From contig OX104129.1 in NCBI GenBank assembly GCA_944470555.2, forward strand, positions 48,827,998 to 48,891,997: a DNA stretch of 64,000 bases, in the 5' to 3' direction. Below are positions 26,556 through 38,997 of the stretch, piece after piece. The notes under the pieces were generated by a model. The model searched no databases. It saw only the letters and a list, made by a program, of their open reading frames with translations, and was not told the DNA's origin. The position numbers and the translations under genes were made by a program. Each line of letters begins with the position of its first letter. Position 1 is the first letter of the stretch. Source of the DNA: Heterobilharzia americana (Eukaryota; Platyhelminthes; Trematoda; Strigeidida; Schistosomatidae).

Positions 26556-26559
26556 ACAG

Positions 26560-28690
26560 GTAGCCTCTGAAGCACGCCATACACTGAATCATTTAGATGA
26601 AATTAAATCACGTAACACTGAATTTGGACGAAAAATACACCTTAGAATGCATGGTGTTCATGATCTGCAAGGAGACTTATGCCAATCCTTTGAAGATTAT
26701 GCCCATACAATATCAGAGAAACAGTGTAATTCTACTAAGGTGGACCTATTAACTCATTTGAAAGCAACTGCAGCTACTACAAAACGGCTTTCAAGTAATC
26801 CGGGGAAGTAAGTTTTCAGTTTGTCAGATAGTGAACTATCGACGGTGTACCTCTAAAGGCATTATGCCCAGGTCCTAAATTTTGTACTAAGTTTTCAAGC
26901 ATCAGTAGACTTCATACTCAAGCTCATGGCTAATCATCTGAATCCAAAAAGCAACTGAAACACTTCTCATCAATAGTTCTTGACAGATTTTATGAGTTCA
27001 TTAGCACAAAGTCAAACTGTAAGCCTATATTAACTAAGGAACATTGGAAAGAGAATTGCAACAACACAAGGAGATATTAATGGTGCTTCCTCATAAAGGC
27101 AGAAGTGTTGTGTTGATGAACCTCCATGAATAAATTAATAAAATGTTATCTATTCTGTCTGACGAGGTTATAAAATTCCTTACTGAGAAAAGCAAGACGA
27201 AGTAAACTGAAAAGCAGTTACTTTACATTCTTCAAATGCTAATGACAGATTATTTCATAGATTTTGAATTATCCAAACTCATACGACCATCCAGATCAAA
27301 TATTTTCCGACTGTATGGTGCACGAAGAGGCTACACCTTGATGCCATATTCTCGACATGATCGGACCATCTTATCATCGTATTGCCGAATGGTTGGTGAA
27401 AATTTTGTAAGCTATAAGAAGGCGTCAGATTCATAAACTTCATGATTCTTTTGATTTTGCCAACTTCATCGATACTATAAATTACTCTGAAAAATTCTGT
27501 TCATATATGGTCTCACTGAGACAATGTTACGAATTTGACTATATTGGTTCTAGTCGATTGAATGTTGAGACACCCACACATTATTTAAATGAGTTGTGTC
27601 TGGGATGTACCTTGAACGGCCAGTTTTCTCTCGGTTATGAAATATACCTACAGTAAGATGGCATAGTTATGGGTTCACCACTGGACTATTTGTTTGCTTA
27701 CTTCATGTCGAAGCTACAAAACACATAGGCTGAATGATCAACTGATTAGAACTTTATAAGCGATATGTAGGTGATACCTCCATCCTCGCCAATGTCACAG
27801 ATAATCTAAGAGATATCTTATGTCTACTTAACAACCTCCACCCTTCATTCATGTTCATATAACAGAAGGAACTTGTTTCTAAAGTATTCTTTATAGATGT
27901 TAAGTAAAAAGACAAGATAATGAATTACTGAAAAGGTCTAACCACCGATTTTTATAGTTGTGTGCCTCAGGACATCAAACGAAATCTTATTCACTCTATG
28001 TCATAGAATTCACACTGTCTGCATCTCTGATACTTTGGACTATGATCTTAGTTTTCTCAAAAATGTTTTGACTGAAAACAAGCATTCTAAGCTTTGCATT
28101 ACTAAGTCTGAAATACACAGCAGATAATTATTATTCTTTTACGGGTCCTAAGAAGCTTCCCTTTATGAATTTAAAGTTCAGCGGAGACACATCAACAGGT
28201 ATATTGAGAAACCATCTAACATGGTCGCTGAGAAAGACCTCCTCTGTCATGAAACTCAGACTAACTTCCAGTGCTTCGATTATGTGTAAAGGATGAGCTA
28301 CCCTCCTTGATCCTCTGTTTATCACTTTACTCACTCCTGTGGAGTAATGCTTGTTGACCGTAGTCAGCGTTAGCTTTCTAAACCAATTTTCAAACATATA
28401 GGAGCCTGGTTCCACAAGACAGAAATAAGAGCAACTCACAGGTCTATTTAAGAACATTTTAGCAATTATCACCACTCGGTAAGTACAGAAAACAGCTTTG
28501 GTGTTATCTATAGAGTCTAAAAAGGCCTTATGAAAGGTGAACGCTGGAAATCTCTTCAAACTGAGGAGGCAATGACAGTCAATATTTTAAAGCCTGTACT
28601 CTGCATTCAAAGAAGTTTTCCAGCTGCTAGAGTTGCACTCTTTTCTTTCACGTCTTTTCACACAACACTTTCTTCCTCCCTCTTCAATTC
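26560..28690 (+). mobile_element. PLE-2: decayed Penelope-like element
   Basis: Blocks appear in PLE order on the plus strand: LPHKGRSVVLMNLHE near 27085 (the PADKG-type motif), IFRLYGARRGYTLMPYSRHD near 27300-27360 (eroded GLPKVHK..PLRPI region), FDFANFIDTINYSEKF near 27450, DGIVMGSPL near 27658 (the DG..MGSPL motif), KRYVGDTSI near 27760 (expected catalytic YVDDT), and a GIY-YIG end near 28310-28500 (VYHFTHSCG, WFHKTEIRATH). At least ten stops or frame changes were seen. The minus-strand 142-codon frame at 28131-28559 is only the antisense of this part. Confidence 0.7.
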
Positions 28691-28699
28691 TGATTACAT

Positions 28700-29924
28700 T
28701 CACCAAACCGTTTGACCGTATTACATCGTCTAACTTAGCTAATATTGCTTCGGTTTTGGTAAGGTTTCTTCTCATTACTGTTTCAACAGTTAGGTAATTC
28801 TTTTACCAATCTTCTGGTTTATAAGGAAAACTAAATTTTGCTCAGCGATATATTGTGGGACATTCCTTTTCTGTCACCATGTGAACACAATATCAGTATA
28901 CGATTGTGAAGCATGAGAATGATATCGCTGAAGAGACTGACTCTTCGCTAAGCGGCTTTCATTTTATAATATTAAAACATAGGTATATAATCGTGATGAG
29001 TCTCAAACAGGATGAAGTAAACATTACAAATTCTAGCATTAGCCACTATTGATAATAAAGAGGAGTTTATAATCGGTAACGTTAGTCAGTAAACAGTTGT
29101 TAGCACAAGTGATACATCGGTGTATAATTTTATTCCAGCCTACTAACAAATCATATGTATTATTGATAGGTTTGGTAGCCTAGTTGACAAAAACCACCAA
29201 AAAATAACTGAATAAACAGTCTATTTTTAACTTTACTGTCAAATTAACTGTCTAACTTCAGTATTGTTAAGCATTTTTCTAGGGTGATCTTGATATAAAT
29301 GATACACTTAAATTCACCTAGAGTTCATACAAACTGAAGATTCAGTGACGTATCAAGAAAGAGCCTGAAACCTAGACAACTTTGACATAACCAGTCATAA
29401 CAGTTAATAACAAGCACACAAATATACTTAAGTCTAAAAACTTATTTATGATTAGTATTTGTTACTTTGGACAAGATCATTTATCCGTAGTCTGAATATA
29501 AAAGAGCCTAATGGCAACCTTTTTCTTTTCATGATCTTAGTCTTGAATGTACCAAACCAATCGTCACTTTCTTTCTCCCACTTTGCTAACTTCTTACCTA
29601 TTGTCAGCTCTTGATGAAAATTCATTCTTCAATTGTCTTATAAGGTTGCTCAATTGCAAATCAAAAATCCAACTTCTGTTAAAATGTGATTGACTTTAAC
29701 TGATGACAAATTATCCCGTTTGTTGCAATATCCTCTAAACAAAACAAACCGTTTTGAAAAAATGAACATATTTATTTATATGTTATACTTGTATTCATTC
29801 CGTGCAACCAAAACGCCTGGTATGAAATCAGAATGCTATTCAGAACATTCAGCATATATTATACAAAATTGTTTTCCTTCTAAGTGACAAATATACGCAG
29901 TGTTCAAATCCTAATAGTTGTTAG
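28700..29924. other. Gene-free stretch
   Basis: AT-rich, no motif recognised. Confidence 0.4.
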
Positions 29925-29926
29925 TT

Positions 29927-30094
29927 GGTTGGAGGCGATCGGCAGAAAGCCCTGAACCTAGGTTACTTGTTTGTTGGATCTCGTAAGCAAGGCGTACCTG
30001 AAACCTCGAGGGAAGTAATGTCCACTTTGAGATTCGAACCCACGTCAATAGTGTTGCATTCAGAGGTGTTATCACTTAGCTGTTTGTCACATGA
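29927..30094 (-). repeat. Family C tRNA-derived SINE, minus copy
   Basis: On the minus strand: tRNA-like block (CAGCTAAGTGATAACACCTC as A box, GTGGGTTCGAATCTC as a good B box), then GTACGCCTTG, a damaged core CTTACGA, then AACCTAGGTTCAGGGC and TGCCGATCGCCTCCAACCAA. The B box is the best preserved in the family. CCTAGG stands where stem III is expected. Confidence 0.6.
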
Positions 30095-30160
30095 GTGCCA
30101 ACAAGCACTAAACCTAGGTCCAAGGCATCCTGATGATTACCTCCAACCAACTAACATCCA
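30088..30160 (+). repeat. Family C SINE 3' part, plus copy
   Basis: Head to head with the previous entry. Contains GTGC-CAACAA-GCAC (perfect stem II), then TAAA in place of GAAA, CCTAGGTCCAAGGCATCC, and the CCTCCAACCAACTAACATC end. Confidence 0.6.
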
Positions 30161-30164
30161 TCTA

Positions 30165-33100
30165 AGTACACCGCTATCGTCAGCTTCCTAGCTTCGTAAC
30201 CACATTGCAAAATGATCGACAGAATTCAGTCAGAACTCAGGACTAAACAATATGAAATTAGTTGCTCTCCAATATAGGCTTATTGTATTTAATATATGAA
30301 ATGCAGAGATTCTACTGTGGTTTGCATATCGTAAAGATGTCACAAAATCCAGGTTAAGAAAAAGGAACACTAACTGCTTATCTAAGATCTCAAAAGGCGT
30401 GAAAAAACTGCAGTTATATCTATCAATGTGATTTTCTGAAGTCACAATTTTGTAGGAATGATGCCAAAATCTATCAAATATAGTCAGGAATTATTAGGAA
30501 CACCTCAAGAAATAGCATAAGAATATATCACGAAATGAAAATTGTCTAAATAAAAATGGTGGATTCAATGGAAGATAAGTCTATTTAACAATACCATGAG
30601 CTGGAGAGACTTTAAAAGAGGCTCTAGCATCTGCTGAAATAACGAATCAGATTTCGGCATGAAATAAAGAAACGTAATTGATTATTTCAGTAGTTGTTAG
30701 AGTAGTGTTTAAATTCACTGTAATAAACATTGATGGAATGGCTTAAAAGGACATCCTGACAACTAACTTAATAGCCAATTAAGTTTATTTATTTTATGAA
30801 AAAACTACCCTGCTACCAAAATCAAGAAACCTGGTTCGTTATTTAACTCAGGGTGGACTTTAGAGGCACTCCATGAGAGATGAGATTGATATTCATATGC
30901 ACATCTAAGTGAAATTTATAATATATACTACTATACTATAATATATACTATATACTATATTTATTAACTTTTTCAACAACGTGATAACTCAGCAGCGTAA
31001 ATTTAGGAAAACTTTTATAAAACTATCAAATATTAGCTTTGGTATTCCCAACTGCGGTTTTCATTTATCTACATTAAAAAAATTAACAGTAAACAGGAAA
31101 ATAGCAGTAAAAGAACCCTTTTCCATGAATCATAAAATGCAAACTATTAAATTATGAAGAAGACTTAGCGTCAAAAACTTATAAGACCATTAATTCGTAG
31201 GCTTCTTATAAAATATGAGTAGGTAATAAAACTACAACTATTTATTTTATTGCTCTCATTTTTGCGTTTTGCTGATAATGTCATACTGGTTGGTATACTC
31301 ACTCTGTCTATGGATTGCTCAAGAAAATAATTTAATCTTTGTGTTATTGGGTAATCATTATTAGTGAAGTCTTTGATGCGCATATCATTCTAGTTGACTG
31401 ACACTAAATGCATGCAACCATCCACTGATATTAGCTATTCTTTTACCCAAGGAATTTCAGATTTTGTTACTTATAAACACTGATTATTAAATGCGACATG
31501 ATTATTGTAGCTTTCATGGAATAAAGTAATGGAAAACAGTCTGATATTTGGAGCAGTTAACACTGTGTTTGATGTTCAGTTAGCATAACGACAGTTACTG
31601 AGACGTGAATGAATGCAGTTAACGACATTCACATACTGGATCCAACTACCGATGACTACCAAATGATATAATGGCACGTAGATTGCTTCTGAAAAGGAAA
31701 TTCGATGGAGAAAGGATAGCTTTTTCGTAGTATTTAAGAACGTTTCTAAGAATTGCATACCCGTAACACCTTTCTGTACTTCTTTGTGTGTTTCCTTAAG
31801 AGTCTGTCGCCTATGTTAGTTCAGTGGGATAAATAAACATACAATATCCTCAGGATATCTAACTTTTTCATAAAATGCAAAGCAAATTAATACATTGACT
31901 TCTACTATGTAACACTAAGATGTAATGCATACTAAATGTACAATACTTATCTAATTAGCCGCATAGCACACAGATATCTATCGAAATTCAGCACACCGAA
32001 CTTGAATAACATTATCATTCCTTCAGAACTTTCATGTGTTGGTTCATAAACAGATAGGCTTTCTGAAGTTTTTATTTAGTAACCTTATGATCACATTCTG
32101 ATTCTCGAATGATTGGATTCATTCTCAATGAGTAATACTTCAAACCTGTTGGTCGAAAGGTGAGGAAATACATCAGTACCATTTGACGGAGAGAAAACAG
32201 TTTCCTATTATCCCTCGTTTTTATTTTGATTCCAACCTGTTAACGTGCCAACTGTCTTCATTCAGATTACTGGAAAAATTCCGGTGATAAAGTTATGCTT
32301 TGGAGTTACCGAGATATACCATGCATCACTATATTGAAGCTTTCTCATACGAATAGCGCCATAATCTACTTATTTTCATGATGCATTCACTTTGCTTTCC
32401 GACTGGAATATATAGCAGTCTGTTGGTTGTTGTTGGTTGGGTGCTAACCTTGGCATTACTCATGACTAACTATTCGTCATTTACTGGTCAGATATTAACG
32501 ATTACATCTCGATGACATTGCTGTATGTAGATAGCCTTAATGGTTCATTAATGTTTCTCTTCTTGTATGCGGCCGTTTGCTTTGGTTTTGATCTTAAGAT
32601 TCTTCGGTCTATGTTTGCGGATCGGTCTTTGAATCCCACTCGGTTTACTTTACTACGGTGTCACTTTTACAAAATTCGTGAAATAAATTAACCTTTTTGA
32701 CTGTTAGTGTAGTATAAAGTTAACCTAGACATCATTACAGTGTAATAAGCGTATCCACATTCTCTAGTTACCATAACAGCATGGTCTTGCGTGTTTACGA
32801 TCACTCTGTAGGAAGCTCTGCATCCATTAAGTTTGATGCTTATTGGCAAACATCAGAAAAGTGTACCTATAACCTTGAATTATCTCATGCTTCATCAAAA
32901 ATCCAAACCAATGTTACTTAAAAGTGAAGACGAAGGTTTTATCCCAGAGCAAATCAAGTTATTACCAACCTTCTTTGAGGCCAATTTATATATACAAATT
33001 GATTATTAGATGTTAACCAACGCAATAAATTCACGCTTAGTCCGCTGCGATGACCTATGTCTATCTATCAAGTTTACGAAGTTGACAAAAGGCATAGTGA

Positions 33101-33814
33101 TGCAAAATAGCAAACCGCTATATTTCGATGTCATTTGTATTCCTTGAATAAGTACCGTTCTCTTTTTGAGGATGTTTCAACCAAAGTAGATGAGTTCGAT
33201 ATGACTTTTGTTCGATTCTTCTCATTCTAGTTATCTGCAATTTGTAGATGATACTTGTTGAATTCAATCCATGGAGTGAATCACTGGTTCTGACCCTGCA
33301 AGTTCAGTGATACATGGAGACGGTCAACCGAATATATTATCTATGCTGTGATATGCCAGTGGTTTGTTCAACTGTACTAGTATACATAAAAGAAGAAAAC
33401 GAAGTGAGAGAAAAGGTAGATTTTTGATCAGTAGTCACGAACTGTGAACGAATGAACGTTTACGAAAAGTGATTTTTTGAAAACATTATTTTATACTTTA
33501 AGGTACGTTATCTAACACAAAGGAAAAGAATGAGATTGGTGTAAAAGACGAATTCGTTTTATTCATAAAGGCTGATAAAATTGAATTTAATTGTGTAAAG
33601 ATCTATACCTTTCTTCTAAATGTTTTTTAGATGTGTTCCTCTCTGTATGAAAATAAGATGCTGTCTGAATACAAACAAAGCTAGAAAAATATGTCAGACG
33701 GTTTTGAGACATACAGATACACAATTTTATAACCCATAAAAGAATTTATGTCATATACTTTTTTAAAGTAATCCATGTTTTAGTATTATTGTTGTTGATT
33801 AGATTGAATTGATA
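30165..33814. other. Long gene-free AT-rich stretch
   Basis: No exon or repeat family was recognised. There is a small AT-rich imperfect tandem (TATACTA-type) at about 30917-30960. Short frames at 30230-30445, 31171-31383 and 31576-31758 (minus) show no motif. Confidence 0.4.
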
Positions 33815-33915
33815 GGTCTCCATTGGCATGTAGGCTCCTAAGCGGATGCCTCGAAATTACTTGTGTTCCAATTATAGTAATGATGGACGAAATACGCATC
33901 CTGGACTCCACTGCA
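33815..33915 (+). repeat. Sm-alpha-like SINE, chimeric type
   Basis: GGCATGTAGGCTCCTAAG and GATGCCTCGAAATTA (the alternative 5' module), then GATGGACGAAATACGCATCC and TGGACTCCACTGCAAGCCAC, the Sm-alpha 3' end. No CUGANGA core. Confidence 0.55.
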
Positions 33916-33984
33916 AGCCACTATCCATCAATGAGGTTTTAATATAAACAGTAATACTAAAAATATACCTGTAGCACACAAAAT

Positions 33985-34165
33985 GGCCATCGTAGCTCGG
34001 TGGTGTAGTGGATAATGCTCTAGCGTTTGAAGCAATCTGTCCCTGAGCCCGAATCCCTGTGGGAACGTCATTCACTGGGCCGCAGGTATATCCAACTGAC
34101 GAGTCTCAAAATGGAAGAGATACTCACACTGGATTCCACTGTTAGCAATTATCAATCATTACTAT
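33985..34165 (+). repeat. Sm-alpha-like SINE with decayed hammerhead
   Basis: tRNA-like part GCTCGGTGGTGTAGTGGATA (A box) and GAGCCCGAATCCCTG (B box), then CTGACGA at 34096-34102 and a stem II remnant followed by GAGA in place of GAAA, then CTGGATTCCACTG. Schistosome Sm-alpha repeats are known to encode active hammerheads. This copy has an altered 3' core. Confidence 0.7.
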
Positions 34166-34269
34166 AATTCATGTTTCGATTAAAGTTAACTAAAGGAGAT
34201 ACTCAAATCTAGACGAACGGGATTTAGACTTAGTGAGACAAACAAAGTACTTACTGTACACTATATATT

Positions 34270-35223
34270 TATTTATCCCTTGAGTTCCTAATGGAACATA
34301 AGGCTTCAGCATCACATCTCCTTTGCAATCTCTTCTCTGCAGTCTTTCGACCTGGCTCCACGACTCCCCATTACCTTTCATTTAACTCATCGTTTCCCAT
34401 TCAGCGTCCACTCGACAACCTGGCCTGGCACGTGATGTCCCTAATCAGTCTTCTCAGTGTGTCCACAGTCCAATCCATCTTCACTTTCTTCCGCATATTT
34501 GTTGACTGATAGGTTATTGGTTGGTTCATTGCCAGGCCAGACTTCCTTCTTGCTTATTCTTCAGCTGATGTTCAGCAACTAGTGTAGGTGGCAGCTGTAG
34601 ATGAATGTCTGCAATTTGTTGGAAATGCTCTTCATCACGTGCCAAATTTCTGAAGCATCACACAAAAGCACTGACTTGACCGACTCAGTGTTGAAAATCC
34701 GGATCTTGTTCACGCCTTGTGCTGAGTACAGTACAATGCAATGTAGTAGATCTCCACACTGATTCCAGGTTAAGGAAGACCGGTTTTGCTGTCTTCCCAA
34801 TCCTGCGTTTGACATTCTCATGTGTGCCACCACCGTTTGTAGTTGAAATGATGCTGCCTAGGCTAGGTAGGTAGGTAGGTAGGTAGGTAGGTAGGTAGGT
34901 AGGTAGGTAGGTAGGTAGGTAGGTAGGTTGGTAGGTAGGTAGGTAGGTAGGTAGGTAGGTAGGTAGGTAGGTAGTTAGGTAGGTAGGTAGGTGAAAGAGA
35001 CAACTTCTTTTAGATTTCTCCCGTTGATGTTGTTGGTTGGATATCTTCATCACCTCCGTCTTCTCTACATTCACTTGAATTCCCGTCTTGCTTCGCTGCC
35101 TCTTCTGTCAACTTGTTGATTTTTGCCTGTAGATCTTCGAATTTGTGCCACAAGACATTAGACATAAATCATCATCGTTGGTGAAATCCAAATCTTCTGG
35201 GGTCTTTTCATCGATCCAACCAG
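34270..35223 (-). mobile_element. RTE copy C: 3' fragment
   Basis: Minus-strand 3' part of the RTE family, from the 3' end (GGAACTCAAGGGAT, at about 34270) to within the RT near the FADD-type region (FTNDDDLCLMSC at about 35150-35200). It stops abruptly at 35223. The part 34411-35223 is nearly identical to 41941-42745 (copy D). It carries a TAGG tract. The frame is broken. Confidence 0.8.
34864..34993. repeat. TAGG/CCTA tetranucleotide microsatellite, about 130 bp
   Basis: Replaces a short CTAGATAAGTGAA stretch of the full-length element (51026-51038). A TTGG and a TAGT variant unit interrupt the array. PTYLPTYL peptides are repeat artefacts. Confidence 0.95.
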
Positions 35224-36249
35224 AGTTTGTGCGTCTTAAAGTACTGTTACGCTGTCTAAATGAGTACTCCAACCATTCGTTTGTAACATAAACATGAACA
35301 TAAAAGTTAAAAAAGTTATCTTGGGCGTTATCCATCATGTTATTGATCGCCCGGTTTATTCACTATCTCTTTTTTTCTTCTCCGCATTTTAACGCCTACT
35401 TTTCTTGTGACTCACAAACAAGCTTTTAGGAGTTCTTCTGAAGGAACCATTGAAACAACCAGTTCTGCTTTGTAGACTGATGAAAAAACTACCTTTCCAG
35501 CCGAAATAAATATATAATAGTCAATTATTTCATTACTAGATAAGGTTATTTTTGAAGTAACATCATTTGGATAACCCTTTTATAGGTCTTTATGAGGAAT
35601 GTATTGCTAGAAATATGACATGTGCCTAAGAAACCTACTTCATCCATTTTGTCTAGCATTATTTTGACATTTTCACAATGTGAGTTCAATCCAAAGCCAT
35701 TGTTGGAGCGTAAGTAATTATTAGTTTGCCTTATTTTATAGTCAGAATATAATTCAAGTAGTTTGTAGGTGCTGCCTTGACAATACCTCTTAATCCCATA
35801 GGAGTGGACAGAGAAGCAGGAGATAAAATAGCTTTTTTCGTTTAGAAGAAGTCAAGTAGTTTGAATATCTTTATGACTGTGTTTTTTATTTGATATGGCA
35901 GATTCTCTCCGGCTGATGATGGTAACATAAAAGACCAACCTCATTAAATATATTCTGTTAGTCAGTCATCCATTCATTCAGCTAGTCAGTTGATCAGTCA
36001 CAGACTTCATGGTTTTTTAACCGAATTTAAGTTGAAATTATGTTTCTTATGTTTTACATGTAGTCAGTTTATGAGAACTTACATTACCAATATAATGAGT
36101 ACATTTTTACTCAACCCTACTAGTTCGTTGATATTTTATCGGTTGTTAAAATCACTTAAGCTCTTATTTGAATCATTTACAGTTATATTCAGTAAGATAT
36201 CTGTTTAAAGTAGGTATTTTCGAAATTTATTTAAAGAAATCAAATCACC
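35224..36249. other. Gene-free stretch
   Basis: Nothing recognised. A 72-codon plus frame at 35990-36208 is hydrophobic but has no known motif. Confidence 0.4.
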
Positions 36250-37230
36250 AAGAGGTAGTATTCACCACAGACTGACATCATTTGGAGTAACATTGGAAAC
36301 AATAAGGCACTGAACAACTCTTTTGTCTCAGCATAGGACTCCTCAGTAGTACCCACCCACGAAACTTGCAGGGATCAAACTCAGAAACGTCGGTTTCATA
36401 GTGGACGCATTAACCATTCAGCTACTGAACTGTAGTACAGTGGTCCGCAGTTTCCAGTGTCTATCACTTCATGACAAAGGGGGTCTATCCATCAAGGTGT
36501 TTAGTTGGCATTCATCTAAGGTTACAGCATAATGCTCCAAGATGGACATCTCGAAGTTCTAATGTGAAGTCATGAACTATGGGTCACTCAGCAGGAATTG
36601 AAGTGGATGGTAATGAAGACCGTAGACGACAGTCGTGTGATATCGCCTAAAGTTACAGAAGAAGGAAATTATGGACCATTTGACTCTGATCCAGTGGGAA
36701 AACTACTTTTCATCTTGCATTAGTATTATTTGGAGAATTATTGAGAAAGCAGTAACACTGGAAAACTATTTCCCGTTAATTTATATCACCTTGTCAACTT
36801 CCTGGTTTCCTGAGTTCAGGAGTGTCAGTTTTGATGGTCAGTATGAATACTACTTTGAAATCAGTTGGTTATCTAGAAGTCAGTCTGGTAACTATTCCAT
36901 GTCTTTCAGTTACCTACCTTGAGATGGACTTCTTATGGTTCTAATAGGAATCTGTGACCGTAGGTGTGAGTCAAGCCAAGTAAGTAAATGAATCCTATAG
37001 AGTGGCACTGGATGATAGCACCATTATATCATGAAAGGCAGGGAAATGGAGTCCCCAGATTTCTGATTTTATGAACGGATGGCTACTTGCTGACCACAGG
37101 ATCTAACTTCACCAGACGAGATCCCTCATGGAGTCACTGGCACGCGTTACTTACAAGTCCTAAACTGACGTTCAGTACTCTAGTTGATATCAGTCTATGA
37201 CGAACGCCACTCTGAAATTGACGGACCTTT
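36250..37230 (-). repeat. Cluster of family G SINE copies
   Basis: A fairly complete minus-strand copy (36255-36600) with the GTATTCACCACAGACTGACA end, CCTCAGTAGTACCCACCCAC and the tRNA-like middle. It is followed by at least two eroded pieces (36700-36960 and 36975-37225, the latter partly in plus orientation ending TCAGTCTATGACGAACG). Confidence 0.55.
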
Positions 37231-38997
37231 TACAAAACGAACAATCAAACTTCATGTTATTTCACATTTCTGATAACATTTTGGAAAGAGATTAAAAATG
37301 AAATGTCACTTAAGATTTACGTTGTAATTACTCCTTCTAAAACTGTGATTCCAGAAACATCCATTTTCGCACACACACATACACACAACACAAGTCAACA
37401 CGATGGATACAAGTCTTTGCATTTACAAATGGATATAAACACCTATATGATCTATTCATATTCACCTCTCCAACAATAATATTGATCTCTTGGGAGGAAA
37501 TACATTTGTTTACATTTTTCCTGTCTGTCGACTGTTTTATCCTTCTTTACTAAGCCACTTACTTTGCCTAGTTATGTATAACATATGAAGAAATCAATTG
37601 GAAAAGTAATTGATTTCCATTATGCATTAGGTGTTTCTTTCTTGTCTTCCCCAAGTCATATATATATAATCTATTTGGAATTAATTAATTCGTCAGTGAA
37701 TCGGAAGTTTTATATTGGTCAGAAGAAGAAGCTAAAAGTGGATGGAGAGGCAGACAGATATAGACGGATAGACAGTCAAGTTACCGGTTAGTCAGTATAG
37801 GTTTTTCGCTATGATCATCAACCTCAAGGTATAGCTGGGAAATGTCATTTGCACGTCTTCATCAACAGATGTGTATACACACACACCTTTTATTCTCTGG
37901 CTCATTTAATGTTCCTTTGCCCTGTTTTCTACAGTTGTACTATAGTCTTTAGTCATCAGCCTGTCCTTCCTTTGTGACATTGAATTCGTGATAAACTGAT
38001 GGATATTTCAAGAAGTGCATCACCAATGTTATTCCTCCCTCTCTCTCTCTCTTCCACTCTCTTTTGAACTTTGTAACTGCATCCTGAATTTACTATATGA
38101 CTTAAAAAACTTGTCCACTTTCTGCAAAATTTTGACAATAAATAAATTCTTTTTACCCATTATTTTGTTCTTTTGGCGTTGATATAGGTAAATGAATCAT
38201 CAGTTTTAGTTGAATTCAATATTTTGTTTATGAACAGGATAGCTCAACGATGATTTATCATACACTAAAACAAGTATCTGAAAAGCCATATATTCATCTA
38301 CTAAATATGTAATATTAGTAGTATGATAAAAGAGCTAAAAACGATGTGGATGAGTGTACATTATCATTTACGTCACCGATTATATTTATGAACTGACCAG
38401 CTATCCATCAGTTGTTCTGTTTGCATAAATGATTAATGCTCCTTGCATACTCTTCTTCTTATGGATGGCATTTTTCTGCCGATATGTTTGGGCACACTCC
38501 GGATATGTCTTACTAACAATTGTCAACAAGCATCCTTGTGATACATACGCGAGGGGATCATAACAATTGTCTCCACATTCCAGCCATAATACTCGCTTAA
38601 GTCCTTGGAAAACATAAAAAGCAGTAAGGCTAAAGATGCAATGCAGAGTCGGAATATGTTTAAAATCTGGCAGTTTATATACGTTTACAATTCCCTTGGA
38701 AATTCCTTGGACTTTCTGAAAGGGAACTCCTTATTCGCTTTACGACTACAGCTAATGTTTGCAAGTACGATTGAATGTATTTCCGTGAAACTTAACAACA
38801 ATGTCATAAGTTGTGAAAGACGTCATAGATTTCGTTTTTCTTAAAAGAATCTTAACAGTGTTATTACACTCCAAAATAAATTTTTGTGGATTAGTTCGTC
38901 GTAGCGATGAATTGTTCATTTAGTGGTCAAACTGTAGACATGATAGGTTCAGTGAAATCAATACTGTTGAAAATAAAATTTGAAGACACATCGCTTG
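37231..38997. other. Gene-free stretch
   Basis: AT-rich with small CA/TA-rich patches (37370-37386, 37870-37885). No gene recognised. Confidence 0.4.

Noticed and set aside
28131..28559. 142-codon minus-strand frame
   Set aside because: Antisense of the PLE-2 GIY-YIG remnant, which shows clear homology blocks on the plus strand.
34685..35074. 129-codon frame with PTYLPTYL repeats (also 42393-42596)
   Set aside because: Translation of the TAGG/CCTA array inside RTE copies C and D.
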